A stretch of 64,000 nucleotides of DNA from Rhizobium sp. R635 (GTDB lineage: Bacteria > Pseudomonadota > Alphaproteobacteria > Rhizobiales > Rhizobiaceae): the NCBI RefSeq assembly GCF_002211285.1, contig NZ_LOKX01000036.1:62001-126000 (forward strand), in the 5' to 3' direction. Below the pieces are notes generated by a model. The model saw only the letters and a program-made list of their open reading frames with translations. It was not told where the DNA came from and searched no databases. The position numbers were made by a program, and so were the translations under genes. Of the stretch, positions 1-7,831 are shown piece after piece; position 1 is the first letter of the stretch; each line of letters begins with the position of its first letter.

Positions 1-183
1 GGCCCGCCCGTCGATGAAAACCGTCCAGGCGGCCGAGGATTTTCGCAGCGAATAGGTGAGCGCCTGCGCCGGCGTCATGCCGGATGCCTTCCACACCTCC
101 TCCCGGTCCGCCCTGCGCATGCGCCGGGCGACCTCGCGCACATCGAGCGCGCGGACGGGCACGACGCGGATCTTACCGGCCAA
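1..183 (-). CDS. Phage gp13-like protein, partial (N-terminus)
   Basis: The reading frame starts at a TTG at 183 and runs off the left window edge, so only about 61 residues are visible. The visible part contains the order RRMRRADREEVW...GMTPAQAL...AWTVFIDG. This matches what I know of the small phage proteins related to T7 gp13 (DUF2833, distantly GNAT-like) that follow the tail tube genes in short-tailed phages. The start overlaps the last codons of the gp12-like gene, as expected for translational coupling in a phage late operon. The TTG start is inferred from the overlap; an internal ATG lies at 120. The assignment is by family resemblance and gene order, and the C-terminus cannot be judged. 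Confidence 0.6.
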   Translation of the reverse strand, partial: MAGKIRVVPVRALDVREVARRMRRADREEVWKASGMTPAQALTYSLRKSSAAWTVFIDGRA

Positions 184-2254
184 GGGTGATATCCGGCATG
201 ATGGCGAGAATGGTCATCGGCAGTGGATCGAACTGCTTGATCCACATATTGCCGCCGGTATCCCAGTCCCATTGCGGCGTCAGCGAGATATCGCCGGTGA
301 TGGGCTCGATCGGATCGTCCCAGTCTTCCGTCGAGCGCTGCTTGTATTCGACGAGATGCGCGTCGCCCCGCGCCCCGTCACGCGGGCCGATGAAGATGCC
401 GCGCGTCTGCTCGACCCTGAGCGTCACATTGCTCACCGATTTCTGCCGTCCCTGCACGGTTCCGAGCCCACCGACATTGCCGAGATCGATATCGAGCGTC
501 TGCAGCGCGGAAACGACAGGCAGGCCGACATGCACCTTGGAAGCGGCGACATCGAGTGTCACCACGCCACCGCTGACGGTCAGGTTGCGCACCACATTGC
601 CGTCGGCCAGCGCCACCACCTTCTGCCCCTCGAGATGGCTGAGCCCGCCGATCACGCTGACCGGCGCCCCGCTATAGGTCAGGCCGCAATCGACGAAGAA
701 GGCGTCGCTGACCGAGGCAAAGACGCGGCTGTGCAGCCGTTCGATATAGCGCCGGGACTGGCCGCCGACCGTGCGTTTGACGAGGAAGTAAGGTACGTCC
801 TCATTACCCTCGGCAATGACGGTGACATCCTCGAAAACGGCGTCGTTGTCAGGCCCGCTTTCATGGCGCGTCCAGGCCCAGACGTCATGCTCCTTGAGAT
901 AGGTGAGCGAAACGAGCGCACCGTTGTCGAGCACCACCCAGGCGATCGAATAGGGCGCCTGCGCATAGGCCCAGGCCTTGACGCGCCGGTTTTCGAAGAG
1001 GTGGCGGGCAAGGATGGTCAAGTCTTTGCCGACGAAGCTGTCCTCGGTGTAGACATAGCTGAAGTCGCGGATGACACCGCCGCGCTCCTGGGCAAAGAGC
1101 ACGGTATTGCCGACGACGATCGGCTGCACCCGGGCGGCTCCCCGATAGCCCTGATTGTCGATCTTGATCGACGAGGGAGAAATCGCGTCGGATTGCGAGC
1201 CGCCGCTGACGATCCATTCGGCGCCCGATGTCAGCAGCATCAGCCCGCGCAGCGCCAGCATCGAGCGGATCTCGTTCACCTGCCGGGCGCGGATGCGGAA
1301 GGTCACGGCATCGCTCGCCTTGGAGGGCGAGGAATAGCCGAAATTCTCGTAATTGGCCGATTGCGACAGCCAGACCGCCTGCGGATCGTTCTTGGTGGAT
1401 GCAAAAGCGAGGCGCTGTTCGATGAAGGTCGCGCAGCGGGGATAGTTGCCGGCGCTGTTGAAAGGGTTGCGCGCCTTCTGCGGAGTGTCCGCAAGATCGG
1501 CCGCGATATTGTCGTCGTCGAAGAAGAGCCCCGCCGTGCCGCCGATATAGCCGTAGACGCCGTTGTCGCTCTTGTAGACGATATAGCGCGAGACGCCCGC
1601 GACCGCCGACCAGCTGACGCGGTTCTTGCGGCCGCTCACCGTCAGGTCGTTGTTGACGAAAACAGCCGTCGAAGGGAGGCTTTCCTCGCCGCTTTCACTA
1701 TCGATGGCCGAGACGCAATAGCCGTTTGTCGTGCCTCCAGACCCGACGATCGCCGCCGCGCTCACGCCTGTCGGTGCGGCGATCTTCGGCGCGAAGGTCA
1801 CGAGCGAGAGTGTCCAGTTGTTGTCGGCGAGACGCGCCAGTTTGCGTACGGGATAGTCTGGATGACAGATATACATCACGTCAGCCTCCTGCACGAACAC
1901 CAGTTCGTCGAGCGCGGTATGAACGTAGGGCGTCGTCACCTCGTAAGGTGTGGTGCCGGACAGAACGAGCCCGCCATCGCGGAAGACCCGGAAATAGAGA
2001 TGGCCGAATTCCAGCACATAGGATTGCTCGGTGTTGAACTGGAAGGGGATCAGCCGCGCCTTGTTGGCGCTCGCCTTGACCTCGCGGATGAAGGCGAGGC
2101 CCGCGCGGTTCGATGCCCCGCCATGTGGATTGATGAAGAGGTTCAGCGCCGTCTTCAGTCCGCTGGCGTATTTTGCCTGGTCGACGCGGGCCCAGAGCGC
2201 CGGCGAGAGTTCCCCGCCCCCGAAGGACGGCTGGTAGGCGCGCAGATCAGCCAT
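173..2254 (-). CDS. Phage tail tubular protein B-like (gp12-like) structural protein
   Basis: A 693-residue protein starting MADLRAYQPSFGGGELSPAL. The phrase SFGGGELSP, followed by a stretch with NP.GG..NR.G, is typical of the large nozzle or tail-tube structural proteins of podovirus-like prophages, the counterpart of T7 gp12 (about 790 residues). It would form the distal part of the short tail. It is followed by a gp13-like start and preceded by a gp11-like gene with an 8-base overlap, so the three belong to one leftward late operon. I see no signal peptide or membrane segment. The frame is intact. The role is inferred from family resemblance and synteny; no catalytic motif is expected. Confidence 0.75.
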   Translation of the reverse strand: MADLRAYQPSFGGGELSPALWARVDQAKYASGLKTALNLFINPHGGASNRAGLAFIREVKASANKARLIPFQFNTEQSYVLEFGHLYFRVFRDGGLVLSGTTPYEVTTPYVHTALDELVFVQEADVMYICHPDYPVRKLARLADNNWTLSLVTFAPKIAAPTGVSAAAIVGSGGTTNGYCVSAIDSESGEESLPSTAVFVNNDLTVSGRKNRVSWSAVAGVSRYIVYKSDNGVYGYIGGTAGLFFDDDNIAADLADTPQKARNPFNSAGNYPRCATFIEQRLAFASTKNDPQAVWLSQSANYENFGYSSPSKASDAVTFRIRARQVNEIRSMLALRGLMLLTSGAEWIVSGGSQSDAISPSSIKIDNQGYRGAARVQPIVVGNTVLFAQERGGVIRDFSYVYTEDSFVGKDLTILARHLFENRRVKAWAYAQAPYSIAWVVLDNGALVSLTYLKEHDVWAWTRHESGPDNDAVFEDVTVIAEGNEDVPYFLVKRTVGGQSRRYIERLHSRVFASVSDAFFVDCGLTYSGAPVSVIGGLSHLEGQKVVALADGNVVRNLTVSGGVVTLDVAASKVHVGLPVVSALQTLDIDLGNVGGLGTVQGRQKSVSNVTLRVEQTRGIFIGPRDGARGDAHLVEYKQRSTEDWDDPIEPITGDISLTPQWDWDTGGNMWIKQFDPLPMTILAIMPDITLGR

Positions 2255-2885
2255 TGACCCGACCTCCCGTCAGCCCGTCCTGCTCGTCGGTGCCGCCCCA
2301 GGTCTCGTTGGCATCCGCCGTCTGGGCCAGCGCCTGCGTGCTGTTGGCAAGCTGGAACGCATCGGCGCGCACCTGCGGATCGCGCGTCAGCGGCATGGCG
2401 AGCCGCACCGCCAGATGCCAGGCGAGCGCATCGACGAAAAGCGGCGAATATTTCGTCGGATCGGTCAGGCGCTCCGTGAAATTCAGATAGGCGGGCGAAA
2501 GATTGCAATAGATCATGCCGCCCTCGGCTTCATAAGCATGCCCGCCTGCGGTAGAAGACGCGCCACCGGAAAAAACGCCGCCGACCGATAAATCGCCGGT
2601 CACATCAAGCGCCGAGCGAATGCCCCGGATCGCCAGGCAGTCCACCGGCCGGTCATAGGCATAGGCCCACTCCCCCGGCCGATCGTTCTCGATCGCCGCA
2701 AGCGATCGTGTTCTGCCGGCAAAACGCCAGGGATAGGCCTGCAGCAGCGCATCCCGCGCCGGCGCAAAAAAACGGTTGCAGGCCCGCGCCTCCACCGTCG
2801 GCTCGCTCAGCGCATTGATGCTGTCCTTGCCGATGGAGGCGAGCGCCAGATTGCAGATGGAAATAATGGATGTCATGTCGATCAA
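2247..2885 (-). CDS. Phage tail tubular protein A-like (gp11-like)
   Basis: A 212-residue protein with the N-terminal pattern ISICNLALASIG, then RACNRFFAPARDALLQAYPWRFA. This is the usual opening of T7 gp11-type tail tubular A proteins (about 190-210 residues), which form the gatekeeper ring between portal and nozzle. An ATG two codons downstream, at about 2876, is an equally possible start. The gene overlaps the gp12-like gene by 8 bases, so the pair is probably translationally coupled. Immediately upstream the phage operon is interrupted by rightward bacterial-type genes, so its transcription from the capsid promoter is uncertain. The length is normal and no frameshift is seen. Confidence 0.75.
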   Translation of the reverse strand: MIDMTSIISICNLALASIGKDSINALSEPTVEARACNRFFAPARDALLQAYPWRFAGRTRSLAAIENDRPGEWAYAYDRPVDCLAIRGIRSALDVTGDLSVGGVFSGGASSTAGGHAYEAEGGMIYCNLSPAYLNFTERLTDPTKYSPLFVDALAWHLAVRLAMPLTRDPQVRADAFQLANSTQALAQTADANETWGGTDEQDGLTGGRVNG

Positions 2886-3189
2886 CCCCGTGGTTGAGCG
2901 ACCTTAGGCTGGGAATGGTTGCCGGCATGAAACGCCTGCAACACCAAAGAGAGCCTCATCCCGACGCGCGATCCGCAGGATCGCCTAGAAGGACGAGGGC
3001 GGGCGCCCGGCGTCAAAACGCTCTGTGACTGTGACCCCCGCAGCTTTACTTATCTGCACATTCTCTTATGGAAATCTGTCATATCAATTCGGCAGAAAGC
3101 CGGATTAGATACGTACATCAGCACTCGGCGCAAATCTTTCACGCGCGCCCATTTTCAGCCTGCATCAATCCAACCAAGGGAGCCATGCC
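2886..3189. promoter_or_regulatory. Divergent intergenic region between gp11-like gene and hydrolase
   Basis: About 300 bases without a gene. It holds the likely promoter of the rightward hydrolase; the ribosome binding sequence AAGGGAG lies just before its ATG. Around 2950-3000 there is a decayed copy of the CTCATCC...GAAGGACGAGG palindromic repeat family. A second AT-richer part (3060-3125) is the best place for promoter elements, but I cannot identify clear -35/-10 boxes. Confidence 0.4.
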
Positions 3190-4026
3190 ATGAGCACAGT
3201 CACCACCAAGGACGGCGTTGAGATTTTCTATAAGGATTGGGGGTCGAAAAGCGCCCAGCCGATCATGTTCCACCACGGCTGGCCGCTGAGCTCCGATGAT
3301 TGGGACGCCCAGATGCTATTCTTCCTGCACAAGGGCTACCGCGTCGTCGCCCATGACCGGCGCGGCCACGGCCGCTCCACCCAGGTGGGAGACGGTCACG
3401 ACATGGATCACTACGCGGCGGACGCCGCCGCCGTGGTCGAGCATCTCGATCTCAGGAACGCCGTCCATGTCGGCCACTCCACCGGCGGCGGCGAGGCAAC
3501 CCATTATGTCGCCCGCCATGGCCAGCCGCAGGGCCGCGTCGCCAAGCTGGCGATCATCGGCGCCGTGCCGCCGATCATGGTCAAGACCGAGGCCAATCCG
3601 GGCGGCCTGCCGATCGAAGTCTTCGACGGCCTGCGCAGCCAGCTCGCCGCCGACCGCGCGCAATTCTACCGCGATCTTCCGGCCGGCCCCTTCTACGGCT
3701 TCAACCGCCCCGGCGCGAAAGTGTCGGAGCCGGTCATCGACAATTGGTGGCGCCAGGGCATGATGGGCGGCGCCAAGGCCCATTACGACGGCATCAAGGC
3801 CTTCTCGGAAACCGATTTTACCGAGGACCTGAAGAGCATCACCGTGCCGACCTTCGTCATGCACGGCGACGACGACCAGATCGTCCCGATCGCCGATTCC
3901 GCCCTGCTCTCCTCCAAGCTCCTGCAGAACGCCACCCTGAAGGTCTACGAGAAATTCTCGCATGGCATGTGCACCATCAACGCCGACGTCATCAACGCCG
4001 ACCTGCTGGCTTTCATCAAGGGCTGA
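3190..4026 (+). CDS. Alpha/beta hydrolase, non-heme chloroperoxidase-like
   Basis: A 278-residue cytosolic alpha/beta-hydrolase. Seen: the oxyanion region HHGWPLSSDDW, the nucleophile elbow GHSTGGG (Ser about residue 98), the acid loop MHGDDDQIVP and a terminal FSHGM with the catalytic His. These features and the length match cofactor-free haloperoxidase/arylesterase-type perhydrolases. The natural substrate cannot be read from sequence; ester hydrolysis or perhydrolysis is likely. It lies on the strand opposite to the phage operon and has its own ribosome site and a strong downstream hairpin, so it behaves as an independent unit inserted between the tail genes. It may be a lysogenic-conversion cargo gene or a later chromosomal insertion. 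Confidence 0.85.
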   Translation: MSTVTTKDGVEIFYKDWGSKSAQPIMFHHGWPLSSDDWDAQMLFFLHKGYRVVAHDRRGHGRSTQVGDGHDMDHYAADAAAVVEHLDLRNAVHVGHSTGGGEATHYVARHGQPQGRVAKLAIIGAVPPIMVKTEANPGGLPIEVFDGLRSQLAADRAQFYRDLPAGPFYGFNRPGAKVSEPVIDNWWRQGMMGGAKAHYDGIKAFSETDFTEDLKSITVPTFVMHGDDDQIVPIADSALLSSKLLQNATLKVYEKFSHGMCTINADVINADLLAFIKG

Positions 4027-4036
4027 TGCTCGCAAA

Positions 4037-4061
4037 ACCGGGCGCCGACAAGGCGCCCGGT
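4037..4061 (+). terminator. Hairpin terminator after the hydrolase
   Basis: A perfect 10-base stem (ACCGGGCGCC / GGCGCCCGGT) with a 5-base loop lies 11 bases after the hydrolase stop and is followed by a weakly T-rich run. It is consistent with a rho-independent or RNA-stabilising terminator. Confidence 0.6.
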
Positions 4062-4174
4062 CTCTCAGTTGGTTTCCGCCGCCAAACGCCGTTTAGCCGG
4101 CAGGATCGGCAAATCATCGGTCGCTTTCTCCCATTTTCCATGAAACCGTTTCCGTCCGTTTGCGTTTCCAAGCC

Positions 4175-4351
4175 ATGACAAGAGAACGTGAACCCTCATC
4201 AAAGGCGTATCGGCAGGATCGTTTTGAAAATACCGAGCGAGCCGCCAAGGAAACCATCGAGGCGGAGCAGCGGGCTCGCAGGGAGAAGACGCGGCGGCTG
4301 AAAGAGCTGCGTCTGTCGCGCGAAGGCGGCAAGGCTCCCGAAGCGGGATAG
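4175..4351 (+). CDS. Small charged hypothetical protein
   Basis: A 58-residue protein starting MTREREPSSKAYRQD, dominated by Arg, Lys and Glu, with a predicted long helix (ERAAKETIEAEQRARREKTRR). An in-frame TTG at 4160 could extend it by five residues, but the ATG is preferred. I recognise no family. The composition suggests a soluble, possibly nucleic-acid- or protein-binding helix. It follows the hydrolase terminator, so it probably has its own promoter. It could be a chance frame in GC-rich DNA, although the codon usage looks native. Confidence 0.45.
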   Translation: MTREREPSSKAYRQDRFENTERAAKETIEAEQRARREKTRRLKELRLSREGGKAPEAG

Positions 4352-4537
4352 ATCCCACGCTCAGCAATCGCAGGATCACGCGTCGGCGGCCGCTCGGCGC
4401 GTCTTCATCGCTCTCGGCCCGCATTTATCGCGTTTTTCGGTTGTTTTAAGATTTGGGCCTTCGTCCATCTTGCAGAAGAAACATCACGAAATTATCTTCC
4501 AGACAGCGATTCACGGACATCGAAAAAGGGTCAGGCG

Positions 4538-4759
4538 ATGTCAGACAAGCTGTTCAGCACACGCGACGAACCGCTCGCCTCCGCGGATCTCGACGTTTGC
4601 AGGCGCGTTCACGAAGCCGTCTGCACCGAACTCGAAATCGACAGGGCGAGCGAGAAAGCCGATAATATCGGCGCTCTCATCATCGAGCTTTTCCGGCAGG
4701 GCGTTCATGACGAAAGCCAGCTCCGGCTGCTGGCCGGCGGTGCAGCCCGGCCGGGCTGA
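4538..4759 (+). CDS. Small hypothetical protein
   Basis: A 73-residue soluble protein starting MSDKLFSTRDEPLASADL. A GGG-containing ribosome site lies shortly before the ATG. The sequence has an amphipathic helix pattern (ADNIGALIIELFRQGVHDESQLRLLAGG) resembling small rhizobial housekeeping-type proteins of unknown role; I cannot name a family with certainty. It ends six bases before the stop codon of the convergent phage tail protein gene, so the boundary between bacterial insert and phage operon lies almost exactly here. Confidence 0.6.
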   Translation: MSDKLFSTRDEPLASADLDVCRRVHEAVCTELEIDRASEKADNIGALIIELFRQGVHDESQLRLLAGGAARPG

Positions 4760-4765
4760 CCATTC

Positions 4766-6604
4766 TTACGGATAGAATTTCGACTTCTCGGTCTGCGGCA
4801 TCCGGTCGACCGTGTAGAGAATGCCGTAAAGATCTTCATGCACGCCGATGCCGTCGCTGCCGAGACCTGCGCCGAAGAGCGCCGCATTGTCCTGCACATT
4901 GGTCGCGAACACTTCCTTGACCGTCGCCGTGATCGTCCCATCGCCATTGTCGGTGCGGGCAATGACGGTTCTGGAGGTATAAAGCCCCGGCTGATACTCG
5001 AAGGTGATGCGCGCACCATTGGGAACGATGTCGGGCAGCACCATCGTATTCCAGGTGGTCACGCCGTCCTGGTTGCCGGGATGGCCGATCACGTTGCCGA
5101 GCGGAAAGAGTTCGGCCGTCGGCGGAAAACCGAGCGAGCGGCTGTCCGACCAGTAAGGCAGAAAATCGATCCATCTGGCGTAGCGGCTGCTCGCCTTGAT
5201 CAGGTCGTTGACCGATTTCAGCGTGCCCGACACCGCATTCCACAGGGTCGCAACCGAAAGGCCGGCGAGCGTTCGATAGGCCGTCGAGGTCGATACCGTC
5301 GGCTGGATCGTCACGCCGACGACATGGATGCCCGCGCCGTAGCGCGCCTTCACGCGGTCAACCAGGCCGAATTTGAAATTCGCCCAGGTGCTTGCGGTGG
5401 CATTGTTGTCGTTGCGTCCCGACTGGTCGAAGACGAAGGTCCAGGGGTTCAGGCCGCCATTATAGGTGTTCTTGACGATGTCGATCAGCCCCCAGCGAAG
5501 CGTGGCGATCGTGCTGCCCGAACCGGCGAGTTCCAGCTGCGATTTTGCGCCCGGCACGCCCATGATGAGCGGCATGGTTTCGCCCCAGACCGGATCGGCC
5601 ACGTCGAACCAGCGGCGCCATACGCCCATATTGCCGCGTTCGTCGGCCGATGCGGCGATCTCCTGGCGCTCGATGAGGCTGTCGGAGAGCACGAGCGGCA
5701 CCGGCCGCCCGTCCCATCCCTTGGCGAAGATCATCGCCGGGCCATAGGCCAGCGGCTGCGAATTCGAGACGTTGCCAACCGTATTGTAGAAACTGTCTGG
5801 ATCCCTGTCCGGCGTGCTCGGCGCGCTCGCCGCGGCAAGCGCCCGCACGGAGGCCAGGTCGCCGGCCGCCCAATATTTCTCGCCGCGATGGCGCTGAATG
5901 CGATAGCCGCCGATATAGGTGTTGCCGACCGTGCCGTGCCAGACGGTCCGGATGCCGAAAATAGACCGCCTCGGCAAATCCGCCGGCAGCGTCACCTCAC
6001 CCCACACGATGCCCGTTGCCGCGGTTGCCGCCGCTGCGGCAATCCCGACGAACAGCACCGGATACTCGTTGCCGTCGGGGTGCAGGAAGAACACCTCGTC
6101 GATCAGCATGTCCGCATTCGGATTGACGGTTTCCTGGGGCGCGTTGTTGCCTTGGGTCAGGCCGAAACCGACGAAGGGAATAAGGAAGCTGTTGGTGGGA
6201 TAGTCGGGCGATCCGAAATAGAGTTCGGAAGCCTGATAGTTCAGGCCTGCCGCATAGGTCTGCGTAAAGCCGCCCGGCCACGCCACACGGGTCGCCGCCG
6301 GCATGTAGCGGTTCGGATCGGCAACCCAGGGCGGATGCCCGCTGCCGCTGACGGGAACGACCGGCATCCCGTTATAGAGCGTGCGCCCGTCCGCAATGAT
6401 CACCACGCCGACGACGAGCTGCTCGTTATAGATGACTTCGCTGCCGGAAAGCACGCTGACGCCGAGAACCCGCCGGCCGTCGGTAAACAGCACGCCGCTC
6501 TCGGCCTCGCGGATGCCCACCACGCGCTGCCCATTGTGCAGCACCGTCCCGTCGGGAACGATATGCACACCGATCACACGCTGCTCATTGAAAATCTCGG
6601 CCAT
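4766..6604 (-). CDS. Phage tail/receptor-binding protein candidate with N-terminal repeats and SGNH-like region
   Basis: A 612-residue protein. Residues about 3-85 are five tandem units of roughly 18 residues with the consensus (I/L)xNxxxVVGVxxxxxG. This looks like a repetitive virion-attachment or fibre segment. The rest is a large globular part with a possible SGNH/GDSL-type block I (LSDSLIE, residues about 306-312), suggesting a carbohydrate esterase activity as found in some tail spikes. The catalytic Asp-His pair is not certain. It is the only gene of the block long and modular enough to be the host-recognition protein. It sits downstream of the capsid genes, as expected. The enzymatic role is inference. 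Confidence 0.55.
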   Translation of the reverse strand: MAEIFNEQRVIGVHIVPDGTVLHNGQRVVGIREAESGVLFTDGRRVLGVSVLSGSEVIYNEQLVVGVVIIADGRTLYNGMPVVPVSGSGHPPWVADPNRYMPAATRVAWPGGFTQTYAAGLNYQASELYFGSPDYPTNSFLIPFVGFGLTQGNNAPQETVNPNADMLIDEVFFLHPDGNEYPVLFVGIAAAAATAATGIVWGEVTLPADLPRRSIFGIRTVWHGTVGNTYIGGYRIQRHRGEKYWAAGDLASVRALAAASAPSTPDRDPDSFYNTVGNVSNSQPLAYGPAMIFAKGWDGRPVPLVLSDSLIERQEIAASADERGNMGVWRRWFDVADPVWGETMPLIMGVPGAKSQLELAGSGSTIATLRWGLIDIVKNTYNGGLNPWTFVFDQSGRNDNNATASTWANFKFGLVDRVKARYGAGIHVVGVTIQPTVSTSTAYRTLAGLSVATLWNAVSGTLKSVNDLIKASSRYARWIDFLPYWSDSRSLGFPPTAELFPLGNVIGHPGNQDGVTTWNTMVLPDIVPNGARITFEYQPGLYTSRTVIARTDNGDGTITATVKEVFATNVQDNAALFGAGLGSDGIGVHEDLYGILYTVDRMPQTEKSKFYP

Positions 6605-6914
6605 GAGGATGCTTCTTTTTGGAGTGCGGAAGAAAGGGCGATATTCTCTATCGACGTCATCCTCGGCCTTGTGCCGAGGATCTGCTGCGTATCGATCTGC
6701 GTGGATGCGCGCATCAGCACGACATCCGGTTCGTGCTGATGCTAGCCCCTCACCCTAACCCTCTCCCCGTAAACGGGGCGAGGGAACGTGCCTTATGGGA
6801 GGCGGGCGAGGAACGGAGAGGTTGCGGCACGTCCCCTTCTCCCCGCATGCGGGGAGAAGGTGGCGACAGCCGGATGAGGGGCGGCACCGGGCGGCAATGC
6901 GCCCTCCCCGTCAG
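6605..6914. repeat. Gene-free stretch with two dispersed palindromic repeat families
   Basis: About 310 bases in the phage operon. Positions 6655-6700 carry the CCTCGGCCTTGTGCCGAGGAT hairpin family, and 6745-6880 carry the CCCTTCTCCCC...GGGGAGAAGG family with CGGATGAGGGGC. Both recur elsewhere in this window in purely chromosomal intergenic regions, so they seem to be bacterial repeats that colonised the prophage. No gene is visible. Confidence 0.7.
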
Positions 6915-7346
6915 TCAGTTACCAGCGGGCATGACCCAGTCCGGCTGCTGCAGCCCAAGCGCTTCCTGGATGCCATTCCCCGACACACGGCTTGATGCGT
7001 CTTCACCCGAGCCAACCTCGCCCGCACGCCGCTCGACCTCCGCCGCGATCACGCCGTCAGCGTCCTTCGCGTTCGGCGCCGGCTCCCCGGAGATCACTCT
7101 CGCCAGCGCCTTGCGCTCTGCCGCCGTCAGGCTCTGCCAGTCCTCGGGGATTTCAGCGGCGCCGGCGCCCTCGCCGCTTTTCGGCCGGACGATCCTGGCG
7201 CCGCCCGCACCCTGCGGCGCAAGACTCGCCCATTTCGGCCGCCTCTCCTCGTCGTTCCAGAGCTCGTCCGGCACGACGAAGGCGGCGCCGATGTCGCGCA
7301 GCTCGCCGTCGAAATAGCCCCTTTCGTTTGCGATCACCTTCACCAT
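6915..7346 (-). CDS. Small phage structural/head-tail protein
   Basis: A 143-residue protein beginning MVKVIANERGYFDGELRD, a pattern (V.A..RGYF.G.LR..G..F.VPDELW) seen at the start of short phage proteins encoded just after the capsid genes. The middle is Gly/Ala-rich and the end acidic. The start is set at the ATG at 7346, five bases after the stop of the cement protein gene; longer open frames upstream overlap that gene and are not credible. The function is not known to me; a head-completion role or a linker to the tail is an inference from position. Confidence 0.65.
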   Translation of the reverse strand: MVKVIANERGYFDGELRDIGAAFVVPDELWNDEERRPKWASLAPQGAGGARIVRPKSGEGAGAAEIPEDWQSLTAAERKALARVISGEPAPNAKDADGVIAAEVERRAGEVGSGEDASSRVSGNGIQEALGLQQPDWVMPAGN

Positions 7347-7351
7347 GACGG

Positions 7352-7756
7352 CTACTCCGTCGCCGCGACGACGCCGGCGGTGATCTTGCCCGTCGTCGGC
7401 GCCGTTCCCGTCACGTCGTAGAACAGGCGGAAGAAGCGCTCGTCGGCGTCGCGCGGGATCACGTCGATATTGAGCCGCTTGCCGAGCGCGAGGTCGGCGA
7501 GCGCCAGCGCGCCGGTGGTGCCGACCTGCTTCGGCGTCGCGAAGGCTTCGTTGTCGTCGACCTGCACCTTCACCTCGAGCGAGGTCAGGTTGTTGAACGC
7601 CTCGACCACCTGGATCGAAAGCGGGATCTTCTTGCCCTTGCCGATGTTGCGAACGATGCCGGTGGCGATCGGGCCGAGGTTGATCACATTGGTGCTCGCC
7701 GCATCGGCGGTGATCGCCTGCGCATCGGAAAGCAGGCTCTGCTTGTCGAAAATCAT
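7352..7756 (-). CDS. Bbp16-like capsid cement (decoration) protein
   Basis: A 134-residue protein starting MIFDKQSLLSDAQAITADA, with IGKGKKIPLSIQVVEAFNNL and a terminal GTAPTTGKITAGV. These are the landmarks of the Bbp16 family from Bordetella phage BPP-1 and relatives, which stabilises the HK97-fold capsid shell. The position directly after the major capsid gene fits. The ribosome site GAGAGG precedes the ATG. The frame is complete and the length is typical. Confidence 0.85.
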   Translation of the reverse strand: MIFDKQSLLSDAQAITADAASTNVINLGPIATGIVRNIGKGKKIPLSIQVVEAFNNLTSLEVKVQVDDNEAFATPKQVGTTGALALADLALGKRLNIDVIPRDADERFFRLFYDVTGTAPTTGKITAGVVAATE

Positions 7757-7831
7757 CTGAAATGCCTCTCGTCTTGAAGGGAACTGCCCGCCGCCGCCAT
7801 TGGCGACGGGCCAAAGCCGATCAGGCCGGAA

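Noticed and set aside
56..2257. A 733-codon open frame on the + strand opposite the gp12-like gene
   Set aside because: It mirrors the leftward gene and has the Arg/Asp/His/Gly-rich look of antisense frames in GC-rich DNA; the - strand protein matches a phage family and its neighbours.
4838..6739. A 633-codon + strand frame opposite the tail receptor-binding gene
   Set aside because: Low-complexity Arg/Asp/His-rich translation without motifs, while the - strand frame has structured repeats and fits phage gene order.
6915..7814. A 299-codon leftward frame beginning inside the cement protein gene
   Set aside because: Only its final 143 codons make a credible phage protein; the rest is an out-of-frame reading of the Bbp16-like gene.
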